A DNA stretch of 64,000 bases from a bacterium (GTDB lineage: Bacteria > Babelota > Babeliae > Babelales > UASB340). The position numbers were made by a program, and so were the translations under genes. Location of the stretch: contig DAOVPV010000004.1 in the NCBI GenBank assembly GCA_030629005.1, positions 1 to 64,000 of the forward strand. Direction: 5' to 3'. The notes under the pieces were generated by a model. It saw only the letters and a program-made list of their open reading frames with translations, was not told the DNA's origin and ran no database searches. Positions within the stretch are counted from its first letter, which is position 1. Every line of letters begins with the position of its first letter. Positions 17,990-27,273 of this stretch are shown here, one piece after another.

Positions 17990-19105
17990 ATGAACAACAA
18001 AAACAAACCTAATATTTTACTACTTTGTACCTTCTCAGTTTTTGGCGGTATAGAAATGCACGTATTAGGAAAATACAAAGCATTATTAAAAAACGGTTAC
18101 AGCGTTTCTGTAATTATTCCAGAAAATTCTGTTTTGGAAAAAAGATTTAAGACAGAAAATTTACCTTTTTTTAGTTTTAAAAAATCCTTTTTTTTAAAAG
18201 CACACAGGCAACCAAGCTTGAAAAAACTTATAGCTAAAATAATTTTAGAAAAAAACATAAATATAATTCACTGTAATAGAGCAAAAGAAATTTTATTAAT
18301 AAACAAAAAAAAGTTTCCTAGCGTAAATGTAATTATGACAAGGCATGCCACATCTTTAATAAAATCATGGTATGCAAACAAATTTGATGCAATAATTTCC
18401 GTAAACAAAGAATTCGTAGATCTAGCAAAAAACAATTATGCCGTTTCTAATATCATAGAAATTCCACCATTTTTTACGGATTACGAATCTTTAAACTTTA
18501 TTCCAAAGACATTAGATAGAAATACTTTTTTTAAAAAAGAATTTGGAATAGAGTTACAAAACCTACCCGTTGTCACACAAGTTGCAGCACTAAGTAACGT
18601 AAAAAATCATACAATTTTATTTAAAGCTGCCCACAAATTAATATATGAAAAAAATATTTATTTTAATATTTTTCTATGCGGAGATGGATATAACAAAAAA
18701 TACTTACAAAAACTTGCCAAGAAATTAAATATAGAAAAATACATTCACTTTCTTGGATTTACAGAAAAAAGAATCGACGTTTTATACCACTCTGACATAA
18801 GCGTTCTAACAAGCAAAAATGAAAGCCGATCTATTTCTATAATGGAAGCAGCTTTGCTTAAAAAAGCACTGATTGGCCCAACAAAAACTGGTGTTACATA
18901 CACAATAAAACATAACGAAACAGGGCTATTGTTCAAAAATAATGATGAAGAAGACTTAGCTGAAAAATTAGAGTCTTTATTAAATTCGCCAAAATTGCAA
19001 AAGAAATTTGGTCAAAGTGCATATGAACTTGTACTACAAAATTTTACTAGCCAAAAATCTTTGAATAAGCTAGAAATACTTTATAAAAATTTAAACTCTT
19101 TGTAA
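17990..19105 (+). CDS. GT4-family glycosyltransferase
   Basis: The product is a 371-residue GT-B fold enzyme. The N-terminal half begins with a Rossmann strand and Gly motif (NILLLCTFSVFGGIEMH). The C-terminal half has the nucleotide-sugar binding signatures LCGDGYNKKYL, IHFLGFTEKR and an EX7E motif (ESRSISIME), followed by GPTKTGVTYTIKHNETGLLF. It is about 20 bp upstream of a paralog that shares most of these motifs, so the two arose by duplication. No Shine-Dalgarno sequence is visible before ATG 17990, which is preceded by a poly-A stretch. A cytoplasmic role in building a surface glycan or LPS is likely from the family; donor and acceptor cannot be predicted. Confidence 0.85.
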   Translation: MNNKNKPNILLLCTFSVFGGIEMHVLGKYKALLKNGYSVSVIIPENSVLEKRFKTENLPFFSFKKSFFLKAHRQPSLKKLIAKIILEKNINIIHCNRAKEILLINKKKFPSVNVIMTRHATSLIKSWYANKFDAIISVNKEFVDLAKNNYAVSNIIEIPPFFTDYESLNFIPKTLDRNTFFKKEFGIELQNLPVVTQVAALSNVKNHTILFKAAHKLIYEKNIYFNIFLCGDGYNKKYLQKLAKKLNIEKYIHFLGFTEKRIDVLYHSDISVLTSKNESRSISIMEAALLKKALIGPTKTGVTYTIKHNETGLLFKNNDEEDLAEKLESLLNSPKLQKKFGQSAYELVLQNFTSQKSLNKLEILYKNLNSL

Positions 19106-19125
19106 TTGACCACAAAGGAACAAAT

Positions 19126-20397
19126 ATGAAAATAGAAAAATTAAACTTACCACTTAGTTTTTATAAAACCGAACATGTATCTTTTGATAATAATTCGGAA
19201 GAACACACCCCGTCTTCACACAAGGCTTCGACGAGCACGGCGAGTGTGGAAACATTTAATGTTAATAAAATAGAGACAACAAAACCAACCGTTTTAAACT
19301 TATGCACAGTATTTAAGTTTGACGGCTTAATAATGCATGCACTTGCACAACACAAAGCTCACATAAAAAATGGCTTTAATAGTTTTATATTATTACTCAA
19401 AGGTTCTGATTTAGAGAAAAAATTCATAGAAGAAAAGCTATCATATTACAGAGTAGCTCCATCAACAATATTCAGACCACACAGGCAGCCTGGAATAGCA
19501 AGAACAGTAGCCGCAATTGTAAAAAAACACAACATTAAAATAATAAACTGTAATAGACATAAAGAATATTTTATGCTTAAAAAAGTCATCAATTATGATG
19601 TTAAAATTATACTTACAAGACATTCACCATCACCGTTGAAATCTAAATATCTTAAAAAATTTAAAAATCTTATCTGTGTCGATCAAAATTGTATAGACAA
19701 AATCAATGTTAAATGTGAAAAAGAAAATATCAAAAGACCAATAATTAAACACTTGGCACCGTTTTTTGATCAAAAAGAATCTTTAAATTTTAACTCCGAA
19801 AATCTGCCGGATAAAAAAACGTTTTTTAAACAAGAATTTGGCATAGACTTACCCGATTATCCAACGATAGTAAAAGTAGCATGCCTTCGAGGATATAAAA
19901 ATCATCCTGTAATATTTAAAGCTGTTCAAAAATTGGTATACGAAAAAAACACACCCGTTAATTTATTATTATGTGGTGATGGATATAGAAAAAAAGAACT
20001 CCAAGCTTTAGTTAAAAAATTAAATATAGAAAAATATGTATACTTCTTAGGCTTTACCCCAAAAAGAATAGAAGTTATGTATTATTCTGATATCAAAGCA
20101 TTATCAACAAAAGATGAAGCGTTTGGAATTGTTTTAATGGAAGCAGCTCTCCTTAAAAAACCACTGGTTGGCCCGACAAAAACAGGCGTTACAAATACAA
20201 TAAAGCATGAACAAACTGGCCTTCTATTTGAAAATGGTAACCCAGAAGATATGGCTGATAAGCTTGAAATTTTAATTAATAACCCAGAACTTAGAACACA
20301 ATATGGTAATAACGCCCATGAACATGTAAAAAATACATTCTTATCTGATGCGTTAATTGAAAAATTAGGAATTTTTTACAAAGAAATTAGTAATTAG
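19126..20397 (+). CDS. GT4-family glycosyltransferase, paralog with repeat-derived N-terminal insert
   Basis: The 423-residue product starts at ATG 19126 with AAAGGA upstream. From residue 56 it aligns with the previous glycosyltransferase (KPTVLNLCTVFKF against KPNILLLCTFSVF), including LCGDGYRKKEL, VYFLGFTPKR, the EX7E motif EAFGIVLME and GPTKTGVTNTIKHEQTGLLF. The canonical Phe-Gly of the EX7E loop is kept here but lost in the first copy. The N-terminus is longer than in the paralog. Residues of about 23-47 are encoded by a family B palindromic repeat (19194-19266), giving a Ser/Thr-rich stretch that is probably disordered. Pairing with its neighbour suggests consecutive steps in one glycan pathway. 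Confidence 0.85.
   Translation: MKIEKLNLPLSFYKTEHVSFDNNSEEHTPSSHKASTSTASVETFNVNKIETTKPTVLNLCTVFKFDGLIMHALAQHKAHIKNGFNSFILLLKGSDLEKKFIEEKLSYYRVAPSTIFRPHRQPGIARTVAAIVKKHNIKIINCNRHKEYFMLKKVINYDVKIILTRHSPSPLKSKYLKKFKNLICVDQNCIDKINVKCEKENIKRPIIKHLAPFFDQKESLNFNSENLPDKKTFFKQEFGIDLPDYPTIVKVACLRGYKNHPVIFKAVQKLVYEKNTPVNLLLCGDGYRKKELQALVKKLNIEKYVYFLGFTPKRIEVMYYSDIKALSTKDEAFGIVLMEAALLKKPLVGPTKTGVTNTIKHEQTGLLFENGNPEDMADKLEILINNPELRTQYGNNAHEHVKNTFLSDALIEKLGIFYKEISN
19194..19266 (+). repeat. Palindromic repeat family B, copy 1 (long form, within a CDS)
   Basis: It begins TTCGGAAGAACACAC and ends GTGTGGAAACATTTAATG, the same ends as the copies at 41580 and 58176, but has about 30 extra bases in the middle. 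It is read in frame inside the second glycosyltransferase. Confidence 0.75.
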
Positions 20398-20445
20398 TAC
20401 TTTTTATCACGGACCAACTAGAAGATCTATTCTAAAATTTATTTG

Positions 20446-21339
20446 TTAAACAATATTTTGAACTTGTTCTCGAATCTTTTCTAGCTCTACTTTTATATCA
20501 ACAGATAAACGGCTCATTTCAAAATCAGAACACTTTGCCAAAGTAGTATTGGATTCGCGCAACAACTCCTGTAAAATAAAATCCAACCGCTTGCCCTTTT
20601 CAATTTTGACATCTTTAATTACCTTTTTAGCATTCTTTAAATGGCTTTCAAATCTTGTTATTTCTTCCTGTACATCAATTTTATTTAGAAGGGAATAAAG
20701 TTCATCTAACTTCAACTTAGCATCTTCATCTGCCGTCTTTTTATAACTAGATAAAATAGAATTTAGCTCGGCCTTTTTTTCCTTAACAAAAAAATTAAAT
20801 CGTTTTTTTACAAACGCGATCTTTTTAGTACAAACATCAAAGCGTTTTTCCAAATCCTTTTTTAACTCAAGACCTTCTATATTTCTACTTTTAACAAGAC
20901 CTTCAATCATCTTATCAACTGAATTTAATATAATTTTTCCAGCGCTTAAATCAAAACCAATAGACTGAAAAGAAAAAATATTTGGTAACTTTAAAACATC
21001 TGCTATTTCAATATCACCTACAAGATTAAATTTTTTCTTCATACGACTTAAAGCAACCAAATAATCTTGTAAAAGTTTATCTGCAACAACTATTTTAGAT
21101 AATACGCCTTCACTTTCAGATATTTTTATAAAAACAAAAACCCTACCTCGCAATAATTTAGTTTTTAATTTATTAATGATAGGAATTTCCAAAGCGCTAA
21201 GTACCGATGGCAACTTACAGCTAGCTTCAAAAAAGCGGGAATTAATCGATTTAATTTCTATATAAATAGAGATCTTATTATCTTTTGATAACTTTATAAA
21301 GCTCGTCTCACTAGCAAAACCAGTCATACTTAAAAACAC
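20446..21339 (-). CDS. yicC: YicC-family endoribonuclease
   Basis: YicC-like proteins are conserved bacterial endoribonucleases, linked to sRNA degradation and stress survival in E. coli. The 297-residue product has the diagnostic N-terminus SMTGFA, the IEIKSINSRFFEASCKLP segment and a C-terminal DUF1732 part ending with KRLDFILQELLRESNT and a final K/E-rich helix (KVELEKIREQVQNIV). I place the start at GTG 21339, six bases after AGGAG. A TTG at 21345 abuts that site and is less likely. The gene lies 19 bp after yebC on the same strand. Confidence 0.88.
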   Translation of the reverse strand: MFLSMTGFASETSFIKLSKDNKISIYIEIKSINSRFFEASCKLPSVLSALEIPIINKLKTKLLRGRVFVFIKISESEGVLSKIVVADKLLQDYLVALSRMKKKFNLVGDIEIADVLKLPNIFSFQSIGFDLSAGKIILNSVDKMIEGLVKSRNIEGLELKKDLEKRFDVCTKKIAFVKKRFNFFVKEKKAELNSILSSYKKTADEDAKLKLDELYSLLNKIDVQEEITRFESHLKNAKKVIKDVKIEKGKRLDFILQELLRESNTTLAKCSDFEMSRLSVDIKVELEKIREQVQNIV

Positions 21340-21358
21340 TATCAACTCCTATTTAAAA

Positions 21359-22078
21359 TTAAGATAAATTAACAAAAACATGCTGAACATCATCAAGGTC
21401 TTCTAAAGTTTCTAAAAATTTATAAACCTTGGCCTCTTTATCCTCGCTATCTAGCTTAACAGGATTATTAGGAACCCAATCAAACGATGCATCTTCTACC
21501 CCAAACCCTAAGCCTAAAATAGCTTTTTTAACAACATCCAAATCTTTTATATCACAATAAACAGAAGCGATATCATCATGAACAACAACATCATCTATTG
21601 GATATTCTATTAACTGTTCCAAAATATCATCTTGAGACATTTTTTTAGAATTAAACTTTACAACACCCTTATGTGCAAACATCCATGCCACAACTCCGGA
21701 TTCTCCAAGATTTCCACCCATTTTGGTAAAAATATGCCGTAAATCCGCAACGGTCCGCTGTTTATTATCACTTAAAGTTTCAATGATAACGGCAACACCA
21801 CTAGGGCCATAGCCTTCATAACTTGCTGCCTCATAACTTATACCTTCAAGCTCCCCCGTACCTTTTTTAATAGCACGAGTAATATTATCTTGAGGCATAT
21901 TTGCTGCTTTAGCTTTATCAAGAACAACTCGAAGTCTAGCATTACCAGTAGGATCTCCCCCACCTTCTTTAGCAGCCATAGTTATTTCTCTTATTAGTTT
22001 TGTAAATACTTGGCCTCTTTTAGCATCTTCTTTTGCTTTTTTATGTTTTATCGTTGACCACTTAGAATGTCCTGACAT
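21359..22078 (-). CDS. yebC: YebC/TACO1-family translation or regulatory factor
   Basis: The 239-residue length is typical, and the N-terminus MSGHSKWSTIKHKKAKEDAK is the family hallmark. The core motifs GGDPTGNARLR, NMPQDNITRAIKKG, YEGYGPSGVAVIIETLSDN and FTKMGGNLGESGVVAWMF are intact. Members were first described as transcription factors; more recent work ties the family to relief of ribosome stalling on proline stretches. It is cytoplasmic. It lies 25 bp after the transporter gene and 19 bp before yicC, so the three probably share a transcript. Confidence 0.93.
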   Translation of the reverse strand: MSGHSKWSTIKHKKAKEDAKRGQVFTKLIREITMAAKEGGGDPTGNARLRVVLDKAKAANMPQDNITRAIKKGTGELEGISYEAASYEGYGPSGVAVIIETLSDNKQRTVADLRHIFTKMGGNLGESGVVAWMFAHKGVVKFNSKKMSQDDILEQLIEYPIDDVVVHDDIASVYCDIKDLDVVKKAILGLGFGVEDASFDWVPNNPVKLDSEDKEAKVYKFLETLEDLDDVQHVFVNLS

Positions 22079-22103
22079 AAAAAACTCCTAATTATTGATA
22101 AAA

Positions 22104-23453
22104 TTATTTATTCAAAAAATTTTCTCCAACAAAATATCCAATCAAGGAAAGAGTTATACTTAATAATTCTTTTGGGAATGGAACAACTATAATTCTAAAT
22201 ATAAAAAAGCCAAATAAACCCAAAAGCATCGAAAGGCCTGCAGCATTTTTATTTAATCTCTTCTTAAAGTAGCTAAAAATAAACGGTATAAATAAACAGC
22301 TGATAGAAAGTTCATAACTCTGTATCAATAAACCTATTATATCATTAGAAAAATAAGCGACAAGTACAGCTAACAAACCAACAATCAAAGTAATAACTTT
22401 TGAAAAATTAATCTTTTTCATTTTTATAAATGGGAAATCAAAATCCTGACAAATGTTAGAACTTATTGCACAAAGCAGAGAATCTGCTGTAGATATAACT
22501 GCAGCAGCGATAGCACTAACAATTAAACTTAAAAAAAACTTGTTTGCAACTAAACTAATCGTAACAATTAAAGGATTTGCCCCCTCCAGTAGAAAAAGAG
22601 ATGTTAAGTTCGCTTTCATTCCAAAGTAAACCGGAATAAAAGAAAATATTAGTAAAAAAATACTTGCAATTATTGCAGAAATAGCAGCGATTTTTTTTGT
22701 TTTAGCGGAAAAAAATCTTTGTGCCAAATCTTGTTCAATCAGAGAAAACATCATTGGATTAAATATCACCGGAAATAAAGTCAAAAAACTAAAGCTCGAA
22801 GAAGAAAAAACTTTTTGCCTTGCAATAAAAGAACTAAAAGTAAAAAAATTTGATGGTTCAGCAAACAACGTTTTTAAAAACAAAACAGAAAAAACAAATA
22901 ATAAAAATACTATTTGGGCAGTATCTGTTGCAGCAACCGCCCTAAGACCGCCAATCATTGTATAAAAAATAACAATTAACCAAAAAGCAATAAGAACAAT
23001 ATCATTACTAAGCCCTAAAGCAATCAATACGCTACGAGACGCAACAACCTGTGCACAAAGAAGGCCAAACATTGTTATTATAGAAATAAAAGAAGCAACT
23101 TTCCTTAAAAAAACAGAATTATACTTGAATTCAAAAAGCTGAGCCGTCGTTACAACATTAAAAGATCGTAATTTTGAAGCAACACCAAGCCCCAAAGCCA
23201 AAAATCCTAAACTCATACCCAGTGTATAAAAAATTCCAAAATAACCTACTTTATAACTCTCTGCGGCCGTACCAAGCATCATACCTCCACCAACCTGGGT
23301 CGCTATTAAAGTAAACGTTAAAGGAAAAAGGCCAAGATTTCTTCCCGCCAAAAAATAATCCTCATTTGTTTTAATTCCTCTAGAATAAAACAAACCAATC
23401 AAAAGATAAATAAGTCCGATTCCTGCAAAAATCGATAAAAATAAAATATTCAT
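22104..23453 (-). CDS. Sodium:solute symporter family transporter
   Basis: The 449-residue polytopic membrane protein has about 12-13 hydrophobic segments. The N-terminal TM is followed by NEDYFLAGRNLG, a typical SSF segment, and then by ATQVGGGMMLGTAAESYKVG. Later segments include MIGGLRAVAATDTAQIVFL and AAAVISTADSLLCAISSNICQD, the region that forms the Na+ site (SxxDS-like). The nearest families would be PutP/PanF-like carriers of organic solutes, but the substrate cannot be read from sequence. The start is ATG 23453 with GGAG seven bases upstream. For an organism of reduced metabolism an uptake role is plausible. A short upstream ORF with a hairpin (23611-23688) may belong to its leader. 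Confidence 0.82.
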   Translation of the reverse strand: MNILFLSIFAGIGLIYLLIGLFYSRGIKTNEDYFLAGRNLGLFPLTFTLIATQVGGGMMLGTAAESYKVGYFGIFYTLGMSLGFLALGLGVASKLRSFNVVTTAQLFEFKYNSVFLRKVASFISIITMFGLLCAQVVASRSVLIALGLSNDIVLIAFWLIVIFYTMIGGLRAVAATDTAQIVFLLFVFSVLFLKTLFAEPSNFFTFSSFIARQKVFSSSSFSFLTLFPVIFNPMMFSLIEQDLAQRFFSAKTKKIAAISAIIASIFLLIFSFIPVYFGMKANLTSLFLLEGANPLIVTISLVANKFFLSLIVSAIAAAVISTADSLLCAISSNICQDFDFPFIKMKKINFSKVITLIVGLLAVLVAYFSNDIIGLLIQSYELSISCLFIPFIFSYFKKRLNKNAAGLSMLLGLFGFFIFRIIVVPFPKELLSITLSLIGYFVGENFLNK

Positions 23454-23606
23454 ATAAAACTCCAAGAACCATCAACAACCTAACACAGCACAATTATCCA
23501 AATAATAGCGTTATATCAAGTTTTAAATAACAATTTAATTAAAAATTTAGAAAACTCTAATTTCTATAAACTACTCAGATTTAAAGTTGATTTTAGAATA
23601 AAAATT

Positions 23607-23620
23607 TGCCCTAGAGGGCA
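23607..23620 (-). terminator. Short hairpin overlapping the leader ORF stop
   Basis: TGCCCT and AGGGCA form a 6-bp stem around a very short loop; on the minus strand AAATTTTTATT follows. The stem is short, so termination would be weak or conditional. Confidence 0.35.
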
Positions 23621-23688
23621 TGATGATACTTAAGAGTTGAATGATAAACACAAAAAGTCATGACAAGACCTTTTCTTTTAATAATCAT
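23611..23688 (-). CDS. Possible 25-residue leader peptide upstream of the symporter
   Basis: ATG 23688 follows a TAGGAG site eight bases upstream and opens a frame of 25 codons ending at TAG 23611. The peptide (MIIKRKGLVMTFCVYHSTLK plus five residues) is basic at the start and His-rich at the end. A short hairpin overlaps the stop and is followed on this strand by AAATTTTTATT. The layout resembles a leader peptide with an attenuator about 155 bp before the symporter start, but chance cannot be excluded. Confidence 0.3.
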   Translation of the reverse strand: MIIKRKGLVMTFCVYHSTLKYHHAL

Positions 23689-23962
23689 TATAGAAACTCC
23701 TAAATACTAAGAAATATATAAAACAACAAAGTTAGTGTAACATAGTTTTTTTTTAAAAACACTTTATCCTAATTAAAGACAAAATTAACTAAAAAACTTA
23801 ATTCTTAAAAATATAAACACAATTAACTAAAATTAACTTGCCTTTAGATTAACCAATAATATAAAATAAATTTTAAATCAGGCTATTTTATATATTAATG
23901 AGTTTTAATGTGTGTATTCAGATATTTCAATATTATATTTCTTAGGAAAAGAGGAGATTGTT

Positions 23963-24991
23963 ATGTATAAAAAATATAATAAAATTTTACTTGTAACCTT
24001 AATTGCCGTTGCATTCTCATCAAGTACACAAATGCAGGCAAAAGGACGAAGAAGAGCGCCAACGCCAACGCCAGCACCAAGACCAACGCCAGCACCAGCA
24101 CCAAGACCAACACCAAAACCGGCACCAGTACCTAAAATAAATCGAGCAGCAATTGACAATGCAATTGCTGAAAGAAATAATGCTGAATATTATTTCAACA
24201 CAACAATAAATAACATCCAAAAACTTACAACAGCAAAGGCAGACACTTCAAAATTGCTAAATCAAATAAAAGGAAGTTCAAGCGATCTACCCAAGGCTGA
24301 ATCTCTAATGAATCAATTAAATGAAACCGTAATTAAAGCTGAAAATACTTTCTTAGACTTAAACAGCGCAATCAATAATGCAAGTCTAGCAGCATCATAC
24401 TCAGAAACCTTTTCTAAAGAACCAAACACAAGTGCAGCTGCAAAAAATGCTGCATCCGAAGCAAAAAACTTTGCTGCAAAATCTTCACTAAATCTAAATA
24501 AAGCAAGTGCCGCCTACAATGATATATACGCATATCAAACTCAAGCAACAACGTTTATTTCCAAAATAGCGGCAGAAAAAGAAGTAGAATTAGAAACAAA
24601 AGAACCTACAAGACGTTCAACAGGGTTCGGGCGTCCAGAAGTTACAAAATCTGATTATACAGAGATAGGTGGTATTTTATTTGTAAATAAAACAAATAAA
24701 GAGTTAACGATATTTAATAAAAAAGGAAATAAATTAGACATTCCAAAAAACGGTACAAAGTATCAACCTTCAAATAACGATTGGAATGAACCAAGAATAA
24801 AAATTGGAAAAAAAACTTATGTCTACAACTGGGAATTCAATGTAAAAAAATATAAAGACAATAAACTAGAAGAAATTGACAAAATGGATAAAATTCCAGC
24901 TGCAGGAAAATCCCAAAATGCTACAGTTGCTATTTTGACATGGGATGACTATGCAGAAAAGGTTCGATTAGAAGTAAAAGAATATAAATAA
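23963..24991 (+). CDS. Exported protein with Pro/Ala/Thr linker and helical domain
   Basis: The start is ATG 23963 with AGAGGAG upstream; an earlier in-frame TTG lacks a site. The 342-residue product has a signal peptide of about 27 residues (MYKKYNKILLVTLIAVAFSS), then a linker of about 30 residues built of PTPAP and RPTP units. An Ala/Asn/Lys-rich helical part follows (residues 65-205), containing NAASEAKNFAAKSSLNLNKA. A C-terminal part of mixed charge (DYTEIGGILFVNKTNKELTI) looks beta-rich. The helical part resembles the next gene, which points to a small family. PT-rich linkers often cross or attach to the cell wall or periplasm, so an envelope role is possible. I do not recognise the C-terminal domain. 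Confidence 0.75.
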   Translation: MYKKYNKILLVTLIAVAFSSSTQMQAKGRRRAPTPTPAPRPTPAPAPRPTPKPAPVPKINRAAIDNAIAERNNAEYYFNTTINNIQKLTTAKADTSKLLNQIKGSSSDLPKAESLMNQLNETVIKAENTFLDLNSAINNASLAASYSETFSKEPNTSAAAKNAASEAKNFAAKSSLNLNKASAAYNDIYAYQTQATTFISKIAAEKEVELETKEPTRRSTGFGRPEVTKSDYTEIGGILFVNKTNKELTIFNKKGNKLDIPKNGTKYQPSNNDWNEPRIKIGKKTYVYNWEFNVKKYKDNKLEEIDKMDKIPAAGKSQNATVAILTWDDYAEKVRLEVKEYK

Positions 24992-25012
24992 CTAACAACA
25001 ATATGTACTTGC

Positions 25013-25045
25013 AAAGGCCCTATGAGAAACAATAGGGCCTTTCTT
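25013..25045 (+). terminator. Terminator-like hairpin between two exported-protein genes
   Basis: An 11-bp perfect stem (AAAGGCCCTAT with its complement) has an 8-nt loop and is followed by CTTCAT. The U-tract is mostly the last bases of the stem, so partial read-through into the next gene is likely. Confidence 0.6.
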
Positions 25046-25075
25046 CATATAAATATTAAACAAGGAGCAATTATT

Positions 25076-25663
25076 ATGTGCAAAAAATATAATAAATATT
25101 TAATTGCAGCACTAATAACATTTACCTTTTCTTTCAATTTAAATCTATTCACCAAGCAAACAAAAGACAAACCGACAAATGGGGTATATACAGAGGAAGC
25201 TATAATTGAAAAAAATAAAGCAAAAAGCTTTTTTAATAAAACAGAAAACGAACTCAATCAAATGAAAAAAATTCAAGAAGAAATTTTTGAGCTCATAAAA
25301 AAAATAATCGCCATAAGAGAAAATAAAAAATTAAAAAGCTCTGAACGCATAGAACCAGTAACACAACTTACAACTCAAATAAGGCCCCTTGTTAAAAAAG
25401 TTGAAAATATACACACAGCAATACTAAAAGCAACAGAATCCGCAGAAAAATCCGCTGCTAGTGCAACAAAACTCGCATATGAACAAAATACAAATTCAAC
25501 ACCAAAAGCAAGAAATGCTGCAAGCCAAGCAAATAGTTTTGCCAGAAAGGCAAACAATAATCTAATTGTAGCAGATGGTATACTTGAAGATGTATTAATG
25601 AGGCTAAAAGACGCAGAAGGTGCAATAAAAAAAATAAAAACAAATATTGAAAAGTCCCGCTAG
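25076..25663 (+). CDS. Exported helical protein, paralog of the upstream gene
   Basis: ATG 25076 has AAGGAG upstream; earlier codons in frame lie inside the hairpin and are unlikely. The 195-residue product has a signal peptide beginning MCKKYNKYLIAALITFTFSF, close to the MYKKYNKILLVTLIAVAF of its neighbour. The segment NAASQANSFARKANNNL matches NAASEAKNFAAKSSLNL in the same neighbour, so the genes are paralogs. The mature part is predicted coiled-coil and ends in a basic helix (GAIKKIKTNIEKSR). The Pro/Thr linker and C-terminal domain of the neighbour are absent. The function is unknown. Confidence 0.72.
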   Translation: MCKKYNKYLIAALITFTFSFNLNLFTKQTKDKPTNGVYTEEAIIEKNKAKSFFNKTENELNQMKKIQEEIFELIKKIIAIRENKKLKSSERIEPVTQLTTQIRPLVKKVENIHTAILKATESAEKSAASATKLAYEQNTNSTPKARNAASQANSFARKANNNLIVADGILEDVLMRLKDAEGAIKKIKTNIEKSR

Positions 25664-25676
25664 TGGCCTTTTAATA

Positions 25677-27191
25677 TTACGCTAACGTTTTAACTAAATT
25701 AGAGACTTTATAATAATAGTTCTCAGCAAGCCATTCTTCATCTCGCAAAATTTTATCCATAGAAAGAACCACAAAAACACCATTTATTGTTTTTACAGTA
25801 AAATAATTACTACGACCAAAACTTAAGATAGCTTGTCTAAAATCATTTAAAGTTTTAACCTTTTTTCCATTGACCAAATCTATTATAGAAGCATCGTCCA
25901 ACAATCTAGAATTATCAGCCTGAGAATTTGGTAACACATGCGTAATAATTAAAGCATGCTCTTGTCGACATTCTTTTTGCATATAACTTATTAACTGCTC
26001 ATTATAATCTAAAAACATGCTCACATGATTTAATGACAAGGGCATAACAACCAATCCGCCAAAAATCTCATAATCTACAGCAGTCTTTTCATATTTAGAA
26101 TAAATAGTTCTAATTGCAGGCAAATATTTGTCGGATAATTTTATAAAAAACTCTAATCTCTTTCCATCTCTATAAATAACAAACTTTATAGAATCACCCA
26201 AAATAAACTTTCCTAAATAATCAAACAAAGATATCTTATCATCACTCCAAGGAACAGATACATCTCCATAACTATCAACTTTATAACCATTAACCTCATA
26301 AATCATATCATTTTCTTTTATTCCATGAGCTTCGAATATCGAATTTTTAAATACAGCCACAACGCGATACCCACCAGGTTTAGGATTTTGAGAAAACTTT
26401 ATAACTTCTGGAGTAGAATGAGAAAAATAACAACCATAATATGGTTCTCTTAGTAGCTTAATTCTCTTTAAAGTATCTATTGCTACTTTAACCTCATTAA
26501 TTGGTATCATATAACCGACATTGTCTGCACCATGTACTTTTAAAGTATTTATACCAACAACATTACCATTAAAGTCTATTGTTGGCCCACCAGAATTACC
26601 AGGATTTATAGCCGCAGAAATTTGCACCATTCCATTTTGCTCTCTTCCACTTATAATACCTACAGTACTTTTTAATCTCTCCTGGCCTAATGGATAACCT
26701 AAAGCTAAAATTTCTTGAGCTCTAACAACCTTATCCGAGTCACCAAACGATAAATAATTTATACCTCCAAGGACGGATACTATTTGATTAAAAGATTCTG
26801 TGGTTAGTTTTAATAAAGCTATATCTTTGTATGGACAAACTCCAAGAACATCAGCCGAAAAACGGGTTCCCCCAAATTCTTGAAGTTGTATTTCAACACT
26901 AAAGGCCTCCTCAACAACATGATGATTTGTAAGAATATGACCCTGTTTGTCTATAAAAAAGCCTGTTCCCGCAACACTAATTTGATATGGAGTCTTGTAA
27001 GGCTCAACCCAATTAAAATAATTTGCTTTTGTAAAAATCTGAACAACACTATTTTTTAAAGAACTTTGAACATTTGTCCATGAACCTTGTGTTACAACAC
27101 TTTTCTTTTTACCCAAGCTTATTGGCATTAAACAATTAAAAATTAGAAAAGAATTTAAAAATAAAACTTTAAATAAAATATTTTTTTTCAC
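25677..27191 (-). CDS. Exported Deg/HtrA-type serine protease with PDZ domains
   Basis: The 504-residue protein starts at GTG 27191 with GGGGAT upstream and has a signal peptide of about 27 residues. The trypsin-like domain has the complete triad: His in TNHHVV (about residue 91), Asp in DIALLKL (about 123) and Ser in GNSGGP (about 200). A first PDZ domain spans about residues 240-350 (ENDMIYEVNGYKV) and a second is near 420-490 (LLDDASIIDLVNGKKV). The longer C-terminal region is more like the Deg9 type of bacterial and plant proteases than E. coli DegP. It should act in the periplasm on misfolded or signalling substrates. It stands alone, convergent with the upstream exported-protein gene. 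Confidence 0.88.
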   Translation of the reverse strand: MKKNILFKVLFLNSFLIFNCLMPISLGKKKSVVTQGSWTNVQSSLKNSVVQIFTKANYFNWVEPYKTPYQISVAGTGFFIDKQGHILTNHHVVEEAFSVEIQLQEFGGTRFSADVLGVCPYKDIALLKLTTESFNQIVSVLGGINYLSFGDSDKVVRAQEILALGYPLGQERLKSTVGIISGREQNGMVQISAAINPGNSGGPTIDFNGNVVGINTLKVHGADNVGYMIPINEVKVAIDTLKRIKLLREPYYGCYFSHSTPEVIKFSQNPKPGGYRVVAVFKNSIFEAHGIKENDMIYEVNGYKVDSYGDVSVPWSDDKISLFDYLGKFILGDSIKFVIYRDGKRLEFFIKLSDKYLPAIRTIYSKYEKTAVDYEIFGGLVVMPLSLNHVSMFLDYNEQLISYMQKECRQEHALIITHVLPNSQADNSRLLDDASIIDLVNGKKVKTLNDFRQAILSFGRSNYFTVKTINGVFVVLSMDKILRDEEWLAENYYYKVSNLVKTLA

Positions 27192-27273
27192 AATATCCCC
27201 AATTGAGCATTACAAAGAATAAGATGCGTTAAGCTAGCAATATTTTTTATGAAAATCAAACAAGGATATCAAG

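Larger units (their letters stand above)
23454..23962. other. AT-rich intergenic region between divergent genes
   Basis: These 509 bases between the symporter gene (minus) and an exported-protein gene (plus) hold only a possible 25-residue ORF with a hairpin on the minus strand (23607-23688). The rest is A/T-rich with no dispersed repeat, RNA gene or further ORF that I can support. Promoters for both flanking genes should lie here. Confidence 0.5.
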
